A stretch of DNA of 64,000 nucleotides, taken from contig NZ_JASHKN010000002.1 of NCBI RefSeq assembly GCF_030056735.1, positions 186,001 through 250,000 on the forward strand. Direction: 5' to 3'. A model generated the notes under the pieces. The model did not search any database, was not told the DNA's origin, and saw only the letters and a program-made list of their open reading frames with translations. Below are positions 9,304 through 17,501 of the stretch, in pieces (the first letter of the stretch is position 1; every line of letters begins with the position of its first letter). A program made the translations under genes and the position numbers. The stretch is from Rhodococcus sp. IEGM 1409. GTDB taxonomy: Bacteria; Actinomycetota; Actinomycetes; Mycobacteriales; Mycobacteriaceae.

Positions 9304-10325
9304 CGCGACACCGACAGCAACGACACCGGTAGCCCGGTTTCTACGGATTCTTTTGCAGCCAAGGAAATTTTCAGCGCATTGCGGGCATCGAGACCGCCAA
9401 CCGACGGCGCAGTACCAGAGCGGACGCAATCGGCGAAGTGTTCCAGCTGGGCGACATAAGCGTCATGGAACAGTTCGATGTTCACCCGAGGTGTGTCGGC
9501 CAGAACGCCCGGTGAGCTGTAATGGCGCATCGCGGTCCGCGTGACCTCGCCTGCACTCACCATTCCACCGGAACCGAAAACTTCGCCGCGTACGTCGTAA
9601 CCGTAGGTGGCCTGGAAGTTGGCCTCGGCCGACGCGAGGGCGCCGTTGTCGAAGCGCAACTGAACCATCGACGTGTCGAGGTACCCCTCCTCCTTGTACT
9701 GCGGATGGATGAGAGCATCGGCCTGCGCGAACACCTCGACGACGCGTGCCCCCGGGTTGAGCCAGAGCAGAGCGTCGAAGTCGTGAATCAGCGTCTCGTT
9801 GAAGATGGTCCACGGCTTGACCCGAGCAGCGACGTCGGCGGTGATGCCCGGATCGCGGGTCAGAGAACGCAGTAGCTGCGGGGTCCCGATCCCGCCGGCA
9901 GTGATCACTTCGTGGGCCGCCGCGAAATCAGCGGCGAAGCGCCGATTGAAACCGACCTGCAGCGCAACGTTGTTCGTGGCGCATGCGCTGATTGCGCGAT
10001 CGGCGTCCTCGAGCGTCAAGGCCATCGGCTTTTCGCAGAAGACATGTTTGCCGGCCTCCGCAGCGGCCACCACGAGATCGGTGTGAGTTGGTGCGGGCGT
10101 ACTGATGAGCACCGCTTCGACGTTCGGATCGGCTATCAGCTTGAGGGCATCGGTGTACGCGCGAGCGCCAGGACTGACGCGCTCGATCAATGACGCCGCA
10201 GCGTCCGGGGCGGGGTCGGCGACGGCGACGAGACGGGTAACGGGGACGCGCAGCGCGACGGACTCGCCGTGGAAACGGCCGATCCATCCGGCGCCGATGA
10301 GACCGACTGCAACAGAGGCAGACAT
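9300..10325 (-). CDS. Inositol 2-dehydrogenase-like (IolG-type) oxidoreductase
   Basis: 341 residues: GAGWIG at 11-16, FCEKPM at 97-101 (Lys99), GFNRRFAADF at 125-134 and TLIHDFDALLWL at 178-189, with H181/D184 as the likely catalytic pair. An SD GGAG lies 9 bases before the ATG. It is the first gene of a two-gene operon with the TIM-barrel isomerase (4-bp overlap) and is divergent from a LacI-family repressor gene. One 14-bp operator lies 31 bp upstream of its start, and a good minus-strand promoter lies just beyond. A dehydrogenase plus ketose-isomerase-type barrel under a LacI repressor suggests oxidation then rearrangement of a cyclitol or sugar. Confidence 0.88.
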   Translation of the reverse strand: MSASVAVGLIGAGWIGRFHGESVALRVPVTRLVAVADPAPDAAASLIERVSPGARAYTDALKLIADPNVEAVLISTPAPTHTDLVVAAAEAGKHVFCEKPMALTLEDADRAISACATNNVALQVGFNRRFAADFAAAHEVITAGGIGTPQLLRSLTRDPGITADVAARVKPWTIFNETLIHDFDALLWLNPGARVVEVFAQADALIHPQYKEEGYLDTSMVQLRFDNGALASAEANFQATYGYDVRGEVFGSGGMVSAGEVTRTAMRHYSSPGVLADTPRVNIELFHDAYVAQLEHFADCVRSGTAPSVGGLDARNALKISLAAKESVETGLPVSLLSVSR

Positions 10326-10355
10326 GGGGGCTCCGTTCGGAGTGAGAATGATGAA

Positions 10356-10369
10356 CTAGATCGTTCTAG
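10356..10369. promoter_or_regulatory. LacI-type operator O1
   Basis: CTAGATCGTTCTAG is a 14-bp near-perfect palindrome (one mismatch) with the central CG step typical of LacI-family operators. It lies downstream of the minus-strand -10 of the dehydrogenase gene, overlapping the expected start of transcription, which is a classical repressing position. Confidence 0.7.
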
Positions 10370-10376
10370 TAGTGCC

Positions 10377-10405
10377 AGTAAAGCGCCGGTTGCGGCGCGC
10401 GTCAA
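10377..10405 (-). promoter_or_regulatory. Sigma-70-type promoter for the dehydrogenase-isomerase operon
   Basis: On the minus strand, TTGACG (10405-10400), 17 bp, TTTACT (10382-10377). The predicted start of transcription falls in operator O1. The leader to the ATG at 10325 would be about 45 bases. Confidence 0.5.
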
Positions 10406-10423
10406 CGCTTGTGCAGGTATTGG

Positions 10424-10437
10424 CTGGAACGATCTAG
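10424..10437. promoter_or_regulatory. LacI-type operator O2
   Basis: CTGGAACGATCTAG matches the reverse complement of O1 at 13 of 14 positions. It overlaps TAGTCT (10435-10440), a possible -10 for the lacI-type gene whose GTG begins at 10447. The transcript may therefore be leaderless, and the repressor would control its own synthesis. Confidence 0.65.
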
Positions 10438-10446
10438 TCTGTTGAG

Positions 10447-11442
10447 GTGAACAGTCGACGCCCGACCTTGCAGGATGTTGCCGATCTGGCGGGAGTGTCA
10501 CGCGCATTGGTGTCCATCGTCATTCGTGACGTGCCAGGGGCCAGTGATGCGACGCGTGTACGAGTCAAGGCGGCCGCGGACCGACTCGGCTATCGACCCG
10601 ACAACGCGGCGCGACTGCTGCGTCAACATCGCAGCCGCTTGATCGGCGTCAGTTACGTTGCGGCGCAAACATTTCACGCGGAACTGCTCGACGAGATCTA
10701 CGACGCAGCCGAACGGTTGCGCTACGACGTCGTTCTCAGTGCCGTCTCGGCCCGCAGGCCAGGCTTGCGTGCAGTGCGCACCCTGCTCGACGACCGATGC
10801 GAGGCGATCTTGCTGTTGGGTTCACAGGCACCGGAATCGGAGATCGTCGACCTCTCCGGCAAGGTTCCCGTTGTCGTGCTCGCGCGGAAGATGCTGTCAG
10901 CGCATGTGGACGTTGTCCGCACGGACGACGAGGCGGGCGCCGTGATGGCCGTGAATCACCTCGTCGAGCTCGGGCACCGTTCGATCGTTCATGTCGACGG
11001 CGGGCGCGGCCCCGGCGCTCAGGAGAGGCGTCAGGGCTACCGGAAAGCCATGTGGGCGGCCGGCCTGGAACCGCGGATCCTTCCTGGCGGGCTCACGGAG
11101 GAGTTCGGCGCAGATGCCGCGCGGTCGATGGTCGAACAACGGCTTCCGAGTGCGGTCTTCGCTTTCAACGATCGCTGCGCGCTCGGAGTTCTCGACGTCT
11201 TCCTGCGTGCCGGGGTCTCGGTGCCTGGCGACGTCTCCGTGATCGGATTCGACAACAGCGCATTGGCCGGCTTGGCGCACATCGAGCTGACCAGCGTCGG
11301 GCAGGACACGGCGTTTCTGGGCGGCGCAGCGGTGGAGCGGATCTCCGAACGTCTCGACGGCGGAAGTGGACTCTTGGGCAAGGACATAGTCGCGCAGCCA
11401 CAACTAGTGGTTCGAGGTTCAACTGGACCGGCAGTGCGTTGA
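10447..11442 (+). CDS. LacI-family transcriptional repressor
   Basis: 331 residues from GTG at 10447. The N-terminal helix-turn-helix is canonical (TLQDVADLAGVSRALVSIV, residues ~6-25) with the hinge around 50, followed by a periplasmic-binding-protein-like sensor domain (residues ~60-325, with NDRCALGVLD and VSVIGFDNS). The start is fixed by the HTH position. GAG immediately precedes the GTG with no spaced SD, and TAGTCT sits 6 bases upstream, so a leaderless mRNA is likely. Two matching operators flank the divergent region, supporting repression of the dehydrogenase-isomerase operon and autoregulation. The effector is presumably the transported sugar/cyclitol or a keto derivative (inference). 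Confidence 0.9.
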   Translation: MNSRRPTLQDVADLAGVSRALVSIVIRDVPGASDATRVRVKAAADRLGYRPDNAARLLRQHRSRLIGVSYVAAQTFHAELLDEIYDAAERLRYDVVLSAVSARRPGLRAVRTLLDDRCEAILLLGSQAPESEIVDLSGKVPVVVLARKMLSAHVDVVRTDDEAGAVMAVNHLVELGHRSIVHVDGGRGPGAQERRQGYRKAMWAAGLEPRILPGGLTEEFGADAARSMVEQRLPSAVFAFNDRCALGVLDVFLRAGVSVPGDVSVIGFDNSALAGLAHIELTSVGQDTAFLGGAAVERISERLDGGSGLLGKDIVAQPQLVVRGSTGPAVR

Positions 11443-11491
11443 CCTGGCGTTTCCACTGCATTCGGTCGTCCGATCTTTGATAAGCAGTCCT

Positions 11492-11537
11492 AATGTCAGA
11501 ACAAACTATTGACATTCGACTGTGACGGGTATTACAT
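11492..11537 (+). promoter_or_regulatory. Promoter with overlapping inverted repeat, ABC importer operon
   Basis: AATGTCA (11492-11498) and TGACATT (11510-11516) are perfect 7-bp inverted arms 11 bases apart. The right arm contains TTGACA (11509-11514), a consensus -35; 17 bp downstream is TTACAT (11532-11537), a poor -10. A regulator bound to the repeat would cover the -35 box. This lies 65-110 bp upstream of the substrate-binding protein start. Confidence 0.5.
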
Positions 11538-11601
11538 CTTTCACATACAACCGAGCACCATCCGTTCGCGGGCCGTTGGTTGATGTCGAGAGGGAGTTCA
11601 C

Positions 11602-12603
11602 ATGTCGTTTCTCACGGGACGCAAGAGCGTTGCCGTACTGGCCGGAGCCTCAGTCGTGGTCTTGGGTTTGGCCGCCTGTTCAAGCACCGGCGGAAAGCCG
11701 GATTCCTCCGGATCCGGAATGGGCGCGGGTACGGCGGACACGCCCCGAGCCACCATTGCGATGATCACCCACGAAGTTCCCGGTGACACGTTCTGGGATC
11801 TGGTGCGCAAGGGCGCTGAAACCGCAGCGGCGAAGGACAACATCGAACTTCGGTACTCCGCCGATCCCGAGGCACCCAACCAGGCAAACCTGGTTCAGAG
11901 TGCGATCGACAGCAAGGTCGACGGGATTGCCGTCACCCTCGCGAAGCCCGACGCCATGGTTGCAGCGGTCCAAAGTGCCACCGCCGCGGGCATTCCGGTG
12001 GTCGCCCTCAACTCAGGCCTCGAAACCTGGAAGGACATGGGCGTCAAGGAGTACTTCGGTCAGGACGAGTCGATTGCCGGTGAAGCTGCGGGCGAGCGAC
12101 TCAACACCGAAGGCGCGACCAAGGTGCTGTGCGTCATTCAGGAGCAGGGCAACGTGAGCCTCGAATCACGTTGTGCCGGTGTGAAGAAGTCGTTCAAGGG
12201 AACAACGGAGATTCTCAACGTCAACGGCAAGGACATGCCGTCGGTGGAGTCGACCATCACCGCGAAGCTTCAGCAGGACCCGGCAATCGATCGAGTCCTC
12301 GCTCTCGGTGCGCCGTTTGCATTGACCTCCGTGACGTCGGTCGACAACGCAGGCAGCAAGGCGAAGGTGGTCACCTTCGACACCAACGCGGCCCTCGTCG
12401 ACGCCATCAAATCCGGTGACGTGCAGTGGGCAGTGGACCAGCAACCCTTCCTGCAGGGCTACCTCGCCATCGATTCGCTGTGGCTCTACCTCAACAACGG
12501 CAACGTGATCGGCGGCGGCTTGCCGACCCTGACCGGACCCGCGTTCATCGACAACACCAACATCGACTCGGTCGCCGAGTACGCCAAGAACGGAACTCGC
12601 TGA
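11602..12603 (+). CDS. ABC sugar/cyclitol importer, substrate-binding lipoprotein
   Basis: 333 residues with a lipoprotein signal: hydrophobic VAVLAGASVVVLGL then LAAC with the lipidated Cys26 and a Ser/Gly-rich tether. The rest is a type I periplasmic-binding fold of the ribose/inositol class (TFWDLVRKGAETAAAK, DGIAVTLAKPDAM, then hinge segments such as PVVALNSG). SD GAGGGAG precedes the ATG. It is first in an operon with an RbsC-type permease and an ATPase. The ligand is not determinable, but this class binds ribose, fructose, inositol and similar compounds, matching the surrounding polyol enzymes. Confidence 0.9.
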   Translation: MSFLTGRKSVAVLAGASVVVLGLAACSSTGGKPDSSGSGMGAGTADTPRATIAMITHEVPGDTFWDLVRKGAETAAAKDNIELRYSADPEAPNQANLVQSAIDSKVDGIAVTLAKPDAMVAAVQSATAAGIPVVALNSGLETWKDMGVKEYFGQDESIAGEAAGERLNTEGATKVLCVIQEQGNVSLESRCAGVKKSFKGTTEILNVNGKDMPSVESTITAKLQQDPAIDRVLALGAPFALTSVTSVDNAGSKAKVVTFDTNAALVDAIKSGDVQWAVDQQPFLQGYLAIDSLWLYLNNGNVIGGGLPTLTGPAFIDNTNIDSVAEYAKNGTR

Positions 12604-12666
12604 TCCGGGCGCACGGAGGGCTGAGAATCCGCCCGCCGTGCGCCTGTCCAGCACGGAAGGGAAATC

Positions 12667-13725
12667 ATGTCCACTCAGGCAGATCTCGACCTTGCCGCCC
12701 ACAAAGTCGTGACCGATGAACGGGTGAAGGAGCAGAAGCGCATTCAGCGTCTGTTGCTCCGCCCTGAGATGGGTTCACTTGTCGGCGCCATCGCCATCTT
12801 CATCTTCTTCTGTATCGTCGCGGCACCGTTCCGTACGCCGGAAGCGCTTGCGACAGTGCTCTACTCCAGCTCCACGATCGGCATCATGGCTTGCGCGGTC
12901 GCCCTGCTCATGATCGGCGGCGAGTTCGACCTCTCTGCCGGCGTCGCTGTCACCACATCCTCGCTGGCAGCGTCCATGATCGCCTACAACCTGCACCTCA
13001 ATCTGTGGGTGGGCGCAATTCTGGCGCTGGTCGTTTCGCTCGCGGTCGGATTCCTCAACGGTTACCTCGTCATGAAGACGAAGATTCCCAGCTTCCTCAT
13101 CACCTTGAGTTCGTTCCTGATGCTGACCGGCATCAACCTGGCCGTCACCAAGCTCGTGAGTGGTCAGGTGGCCACACCAAGCGTCTCCGACATGGCCGGA
13201 TTCGATTCCGCCAAAAAGGTATTCGCGTCGTCTTTCTCGGTCTTCGGCGTGTCCGTCAAGATTACCGTCGTGTGGTGGCTGCTGTTCACCGCGATTGCCA
13301 CGTTCATCTTGTTCAAGACCAAGATCGGCAACTGGATCTTCGCGGTCGGTGGCAATCAGGACAGCGCACGCGCGATCGGTGTGCCGGTGACGGCAGTCAA
13401 GATCGGTCTGTTCATGACCGTCGGCTTTGCTGCCTGGTTCGTCGGCATGCATCTGCTGTTCTCGTTCAACACCGTCCAGTCCGGTCAGGGTGTCGGTAAC
13501 GAGTTCCTGTACATCATCGCCGCAGTCATCGGCGGTTGCTTGCTCACCGGCGGTTACGGAACCGCGATCGGCGCTGCGATCGGCGCATTCATCTTCGGCA
13601 TGACCAACCAGGGCATCGTCTACGCAGGCTGGAACCCGGACTGGTTCAAGTTCTTCCTCGGCGCCATGCTGCTGTTCGCGGTCATCGCCAACAACGCATT
13701 CCGCAACTACGCTGCGAAAAGGTGA
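12667..13725 (+). CDS. ABC sugar/cyclitol importer, RbsC-type permease
   Basis: 352 residues with about ten hydrophobic segments after a charged, cytoplasmic N-terminal tail of ~40 residues. GGEFDLSAGV (about residue 79-88) is the signature of the BPD_transp_2 (ribose/galactose) permease family, and GGVGNE/GGCLLTGGYGTAIG-type glycine motifs near 275-295 match the coupling region. SD GGAAGGGAA lies before the ATG. Only one permease gene is present, so it should homodimerise. The ATPase gene begins 3 bases after its stop. Confidence 0.9.
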   Translation: MSTQADLDLAAHKVVTDERVKEQKRIQRLLLRPEMGSLVGAIAIFIFFCIVAAPFRTPEALATVLYSSSTIGIMACAVALLMIGGEFDLSAGVAVTTSSLAASMIAYNLHLNLWVGAILALVVSLAVGFLNGYLVMKTKIPSFLITLSSFLMLTGINLAVTKLVSGQVATPSVSDMAGFDSAKKVFASSFSVFGVSVKITVVWWLLFTAIATFILFKTKIGNWIFAVGGNQDSARAIGVPVTAVKIGLFMTVGFAAWFVGMHLLFSFNTVQSGQGVGNEFLYIIAAVIGGCLLTGGYGTAIGAAIGAFIFGMTNQGIVYAGWNPDWFKFFLGAMLLFAVIANNAFRNYAAKR

Positions 13726-13728
13726 CAC

Positions 13729-14541
13729 ATGAGTACCACAGCTGAAGTTCCCGCCCTCTCGAACTCGGGAGGCAACGTGCCACTGATCGAGCTCAAGGAC
13801 GTCGGTAAGCAATACGGAAACATCATCGCGCTCAAGGGAATCAACCTGCGCGTCGGCGCGGGTGAAGTGACCGGCGTGCTCGGTGACAACGGCGCAGGCA
13901 AGTCCACGCTGATCAAGATCATCGCCGGCCTGCACCAGCAGAGCGAAGGTGAACTGCTCGTCGACGGCGAACCGACGACGTTCCACTCTCCGAAAGAGGC
14001 CCTCGGCAAAGGCATCGCGACGGTCTATCAGGACCTCGCCGTCGTGGCGCTGATGCCGGTGTGGCGCAACTTCTTCCTCGGGCAGGAACTGCGTAAGGGC
14101 GGCTTCATCAAGTCGCTCGATGCCAACGCCATGCGTGCGACGACGCTCTCGGAACTGTCGAAGATGGGCATCGAACTGCCCGACGTCGACGCACCGATCG
14201 GCAGCCTCTCCGGCGGTCAGCGCCAGTGTGTTGCCATCGCCCGCGCCATCTTCTTCGGCGCGCGCGTGCTGATTCTCGACGAGCCGACAGCAGCGCTCGG
14301 CGTCAAGCAATCAGGAATGGTGTTGCGCTACATCACCGCTGCCAAGGAACAGGGATTCGGCGTCATCTTCATCACGCACAACCCACACCACGCGTACATG
14401 GTCGGCGATCACTTCGTACTCCTCAACCGAGGACGGCAGAAGCTCGACGCCAAGTACGACGACATCTCGCTCGAAGAACTGACCAAGGAGATGGCAGGCG
14501 GCGACGAGCTCGAGACACTGACCCACGAGCTTCGCCGCTAG
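13729..14541 (+). CDS. ABC sugar/cyclitol importer, single-domain ATPase
   Basis: 270 residues: Walker A GDNGAGKST (52-60), Q-loop YQD (100-102), signature LSGGQRQ (160-166), Walker B VLILDEP (180-186) and switch ITHN (216-219). Unlike RbsA/MglA, which fuse two ATPase domains in ~500 residues, it has one domain and resembles FrcA-type fructose importers. It would work as a homodimer under the permease. It begins 3 bp after the permease stop, and the operon ends at a strong hairpin shared with the convergent gene. Confidence 0.9.
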   Translation: MSTTAEVPALSNSGGNVPLIELKDVGKQYGNIIALKGINLRVGAGEVTGVLGDNGAGKSTLIKIIAGLHQQSEGELLVDGEPTTFHSPKEALGKGIATVYQDLAVVALMPVWRNFFLGQELRKGGFIKSLDANAMRATTLSELSKMGIELPDVDAPIGSLSGGQRQCVAIARAIFFGARVLILDEPTAALGVKQSGMVLRYITAAKEQGFGVIFITHNPHHAYMVGDHFVLLNRGRQKLDAKYDDISLEELTKEMAGGDELETLTHELRR

Positions 14542-14553
14542 ATCAAATCCTCA

Positions 14554-14594
14554 CGACTACTGCCTCGGTTCGATTCGAACCGAGGCAGCAGTCG
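14554..14594. terminator. Bidirectional hairpin terminator
   Basis: A 19-bp stem with a single mismatch (left 14554-14572, right 14576-14594) and a 3-base loop lies between the convergent ABC ATPase and oxidoreductase genes, followed by TTT on the plus side. It should end transcription from both directions. Confidence 0.8.
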
Positions 14595-14599
14595 TTTCG

Positions 14600-15601
14600 T
14601 CAGAGGGTGGTAGTCGGCCGAACCCCGAGGCCGGAATGCATGTACGCCTCGTCGATCATCGCCATGTTGGCGACCGCGTCGGCCGGGCCGATGGGAAGTG
14701 TCGAGTCCCCGGCCAGATGATCGGCCAGGGCCTCGAGTTGGTAGGTGTACGACGACGTCGTACCCAGATGCTCGACGATCGTGCGCCCACCTGCCGTGAC
14801 GGAGACGCGGTCGTCGACGTCCGGCTGCAGGAAGTTGTGCACCAGGACGTCTCCTTCCGTCCCGAAGACTCGGAAGGTGAAGTGATACCGCTCGTCCAAC
14901 ATCGTGGTCACCACGGATGCCACAGCGCCGCCCGGATACTCGAGCTCGATGTCGAACCACGAATCGACTCCCGGAACGTATTCCTCGTGGCGTGTCTCGG
15001 TCACCACCGGCGTTCCACCACACACGTCACTCAGCATCCGGGAAGCATGTAATCCGTAACAGCCCAGGTCCATCAGCGACCCACCCGCCAGGGCGAGTTC
15101 CCACCGCGGATCCGTCTCGGCGGGGGTCGGCATCCGCAGTACCGTTTCCACCCGAGTTACCTCGCCGACGACGCCGTTCCGAACCAGATCCAGCAGGCGC
15201 CGGTTCACCGGATGAAAGAGGTAGTGGAAACCCTCGAGCAGCGTCACTCCGCTCACGCGTGCTGCCTCGGCTACCGCCTGTGCTTCCACTGCGTTGCTCG
15301 AAAACGGTTTCTCCGTCAGTACGTGTTTGCCGGCCTGAATGGCGGCGAGATTCCACGGTCCGTGCAGGCTGTTGGGCAGTGCGTTGTAGACGACGTCCAC
15401 CTCCGGATCCGAGATCAGTTCCGCGTACGAACCGACCACCCGCTCGATCCCGTGTTGTGCCGCATAGCCTCTGGCACGCTCGGAATTGCGTGCGGCAACG
15501 GCCACCAGGCGGTGCCCGGTGGCCGTTGCAGGTTTGATCATCGCGTTCTCGGCGATACGTGAGGCTCCCAGAATGCCTATTCTCAGCGGGGTAGGCGTCA
15601 C
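14600..15601 (-). CDS. Gfo/Idh/MocA oxidoreductase, dihydrodiol-dehydrogenase-like subgroup
   Basis: 333 residues from a GTG at 15601 that overlaps the upstream isomerase stop as GTGA. The longer frame to 16093 runs antisense-like through that gene and is rejected. The Rossmann motif GASRIAE is at 12-18, TEKPF at 96-100; EGFHYLFHPVNRRL and GSLMDLGCYGLH replace the IolG-type RRFDP and IHxxD patterns, placing it with the 7490 enzyme rather than the inositol dehydrogenases. It is the last of four genes joined by 1-4-bp overlaps (SDR, IolG-like, IolE-like, this one). It probably handles a second redox step on the same intermediate. Confidence 0.87.
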   Translation of the reverse strand: MTPTPLRIGILGASRIAENAMIKPATATGHRLVAVAARNSERARGYAAQHGIERVVGSYAELISDPEVDVVYNALPNSLHGPWNLAAIQAGKHVLTEKPFSSNAVEAQAVAEAARVSGVTLLEGFHYLFHPVNRRLLDLVRNGVVGEVTRVETVLRMPTPAETDPRWELALAGGSLMDLGCYGLHASRMLSDVCGGTPVVTETRHEEYVPGVDSWFDIELEYPGGAVASVVTTMLDERYHFTFRVFGTEGDVLVHNFLQPDVDDRVSVTAGGRTIVEHLGTTSSYTYQLEALADHLAGDSTLPIGPADAVANMAMIDEAYMHSGLGVRPTTTL

Positions 15602-16464
15602 AGAACCGACCGCAGATACTCGACGCTGGCTCGCACGTCGCGCACCGGTCCCTCGTCCGATGGCGCCTCGGTCAGGATTGTGTCCTGCTCGAGCACGTAC
15701 CACCCGTCGAAACCGTGTCGCTGCAAGATGGCCGTGACACCGGCGATGTCGACGTCTCCACCACCGAGCGGACGGTACATTCCCGCCTTGACGCCGTCCG
15801 TGTAGGTGAGCTCGCCACTGCGAACGCGTGTTGCAAGGGCATCGTCGACGTCCTTGAGATGTACGTGAGTAATGCGCTCGGGAGCTTGACGCGCCAGGTC
15901 GACCGGATCGGTCCCGCCGATCAACAGATGGCCGGTGTCGAGACACAGCGGAATGGCCGAGCCGTCGAGCACGCGCAGGACCTCGTCGCGCTGCTCGATC
16001 ATCGTTCCGACGTGAGGGTGGACGACTGCTCGAATGCCACGCTCTGCCGCGGCATCGGTGAGCCGATCGAGATTGTGCAGCAGGGTTTTCCAACTCTGCT
16101 CGTCCAATTCCGGACGTGAATCGTAGCCGTCGGAACCCGTCGCGGCAGCGAGTACCAAAACCTCGGCACCCGAGGCGACAAAACCGTCGAGGATCGGGGA
16201 GATGCCTGGCACCGGATCATGATCGTGATCGTGCAGCAGAACCGGTGCGAATCCGCCGACTGCGCTCAGGTCGTGATCTGCGAGCACCTTGGCCATGTCG
16301 GCGGGTGCTGTCGGCAGAAAGCCCTCCGGGCCGATTTCCGTTGCCGCAAGACCGACTTCGCGCATTTCACGGAGAACCTGCGCGGGGTCGAGCTGGTAGC
16401 CCCAACCCGGGACTTCACACACACCCCAGGAGATCGGCGCGCCGGCGATGCGGGGAGTGCTCAT
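15598..16464 (-). CDS. TIM-barrel enzyme, IolE (2-keto-myo-inositol dehydratase)-like
   Basis: 288 residues. The opening GAPISWGVCEVPGWG is characteristic of IolE and close relatives. Metal-site segments follow in barrel order: VVHPHVGTMIE (about 146-156), CLDTGHLLIGG, THVHLKDVD, and a final YVLEQD with the last acidic ligand. IolE removes water from 2-keto-myo-inositol. The partner IolG-like gene overlaps by ATGA immediately upstream, so oxidation followed by dehydration (or epimerisation) is a reasonable reading. No IolB, IolC, IolD or IolJ is found nearby, so the downstream route differs from the Bacillus pathway. An unusual HDHDHD run at 79-84 adds a His/Asp patch. Confidence 0.82.
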   Translation of the reverse strand: MSTPRIAGAPISWGVCEVPGWGYQLDPAQVLREMREVGLAATEIGPEGFLPTAPADMAKVLADHDLSAVGGFAPVLLHDHDHDPVPGISPILDGFVASGAEVLVLAAATGSDGYDSRPELDEQSWKTLLHNLDRLTDAAAERGIRAVVHPHVGTMIEQRDEVLRVLDGSAIPLCLDTGHLLIGGTDPVDLARQAPERITHVHLKDVDDALATRVRSGELTYTDGVKAGMYRPLGGGDVDIAGVTAILQRHGFDGWYVLEQDTILTEAPSDEGPVRDVRASVEYLRSVL

Positions 16465-17501
16465 GTGTGTGCCTCATTCTTGTGGTGAAGGAACAGATCT
16501 TTGACTTCGGTGATCGCCACGGGCCTACCCTGGCGCAGTGAGTACGTTGCAGCTTCGGAAATCCAGGCCGACTCGACCGCATCTGCCGGCGTACACGGTG
16601 ATTCCCGACGCCCGGCGACAACGCCGAGAAATGCTTCGAGTTCCCCACGGTAGGCGGAGGTGAAGCGGTCCATGAAGAACGTGTACGGCTCCTTCGAGGG
16701 GAACGAGATTCCGGGGTCGAGCGAGCGGAGCGGCAAACGGTCGTCGAGTCCCGCAGCGACGGAGTCTCTCGAGCCGAGTACCTCGAGCCGGCAGTCGTGG
16801 CCACGGCCGTTGTAGCGAGTATTCGACACGACCGCGATGGTCCCGCCTTCGAAGGTGAGAACCGTTGCAGCGGTGTCGACGTCACCGGCATCGGCGATCG
16901 CGCGATCACCCTGGTTCGAGCCGGTGGCAAAAACCGTGGTGACTTCGCGGCCGCTGACCCACCTGACGATGTCGAAATCGTGGATCGAGCAGTCGCGGAA
17001 GATGCCGCCGGAGTGTTCGATGTAGGAGATCGGTGGGGGAGCGGGATCGAGGGTGGTCGATCGGAGAGTGTGGATCCAACCGAGCTCTCCGGATCGAACC
17101 GCGTCGTGCGCCGCCACAAATGACGGATCGAAGCGGCGCTGAAATCCGATCTGGACCGGTACCGAGGTCTGCTCGACAGCCTCGAGTACACGAACAGAAG
17201 ATTCGATGGAGTCGGCGACCGGCTTTTCGCAGAACGTCGGGATTCCTCGGCGGACAGCGGCTTCGATCAAATCGGCATGTGAACTCGACGACGCGGCGAT
17301 CAGAACGCCGTCGACTCCTGAAGCGAACAGTGCGTCGGGATCGGCAGCGAACTCTACGTCGAGTTCGGTTGCCACGTCCGAGGTTCGGCGCGCGTCGGCG
17401 TCGGTGACCACCAGCGAGTCGACGCCGTCCATCGCAAGCAGGTTTCGGGCGTGGTAGCTGCCGATTCTTCCGAGCCCGATGACTCCGATGCGAGCGCCCA
17501 T
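16461..17501 (-). CDS. Inositol 2-dehydrogenase-like (IolG-type) oxidoreductase
   Basis: 346 residues from the ATG at 17501, whose A is also the last base of the upstream SDR stop (TGATG). The longer frame to 17657 lies inside the SDR gene and is rejected. GLGRIG at 9-14, FCEKPV at 90-95 (Lys93), GFQRRFDPSF at 119-128 and CSIHDFDIV at 171-179 (H174/D177) are the IolG signatures. With the IolE-like enzyme downstream it forms an oxidation-dehydration pair. It is the third IolG-type paralogue within 11 kb; the three differ enough across their length to suggest different substrates rather than recent duplication. Confidence 0.88.
   Translation of the reverse strand: MGARIGVIGLGRIGSYHARNLLAMDGVDSLVVTDADARRTSDVATELDVEFAADPDALFASGVDGVLIAASSSSHADLIEAAVRRGIPTFCEKPVADSIESSVRVLEAVEQTSVPVQIGFQRRFDPSFVAAHDAVRSGELGWIHTLRSTTLDPAPPPISYIEHSGGIFRDCSIHDFDIVRWVSGREVTTVFATGSNQGDRAIADAGDVDTAATVLTFEGGTIAVVSNTRYNGRGHDCRLEVLGSRDSVAAGLDDRLPLRSLDPGISFPSKEPYTFFMDRFTSAYRGELEAFLGVVAGRRESPCTPADAVESAWISEAATYSLRQGRPVAITEVKDLFLHHKNEAHT

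Noticed and set aside
12775-14310. 511-codon open frame on the minus strand
   Set aside because: Antisense to the permease and ATPase genes, which carry clear Walker and permease motifs; its translation is low-complexity and His/Asp/Glu-rich.
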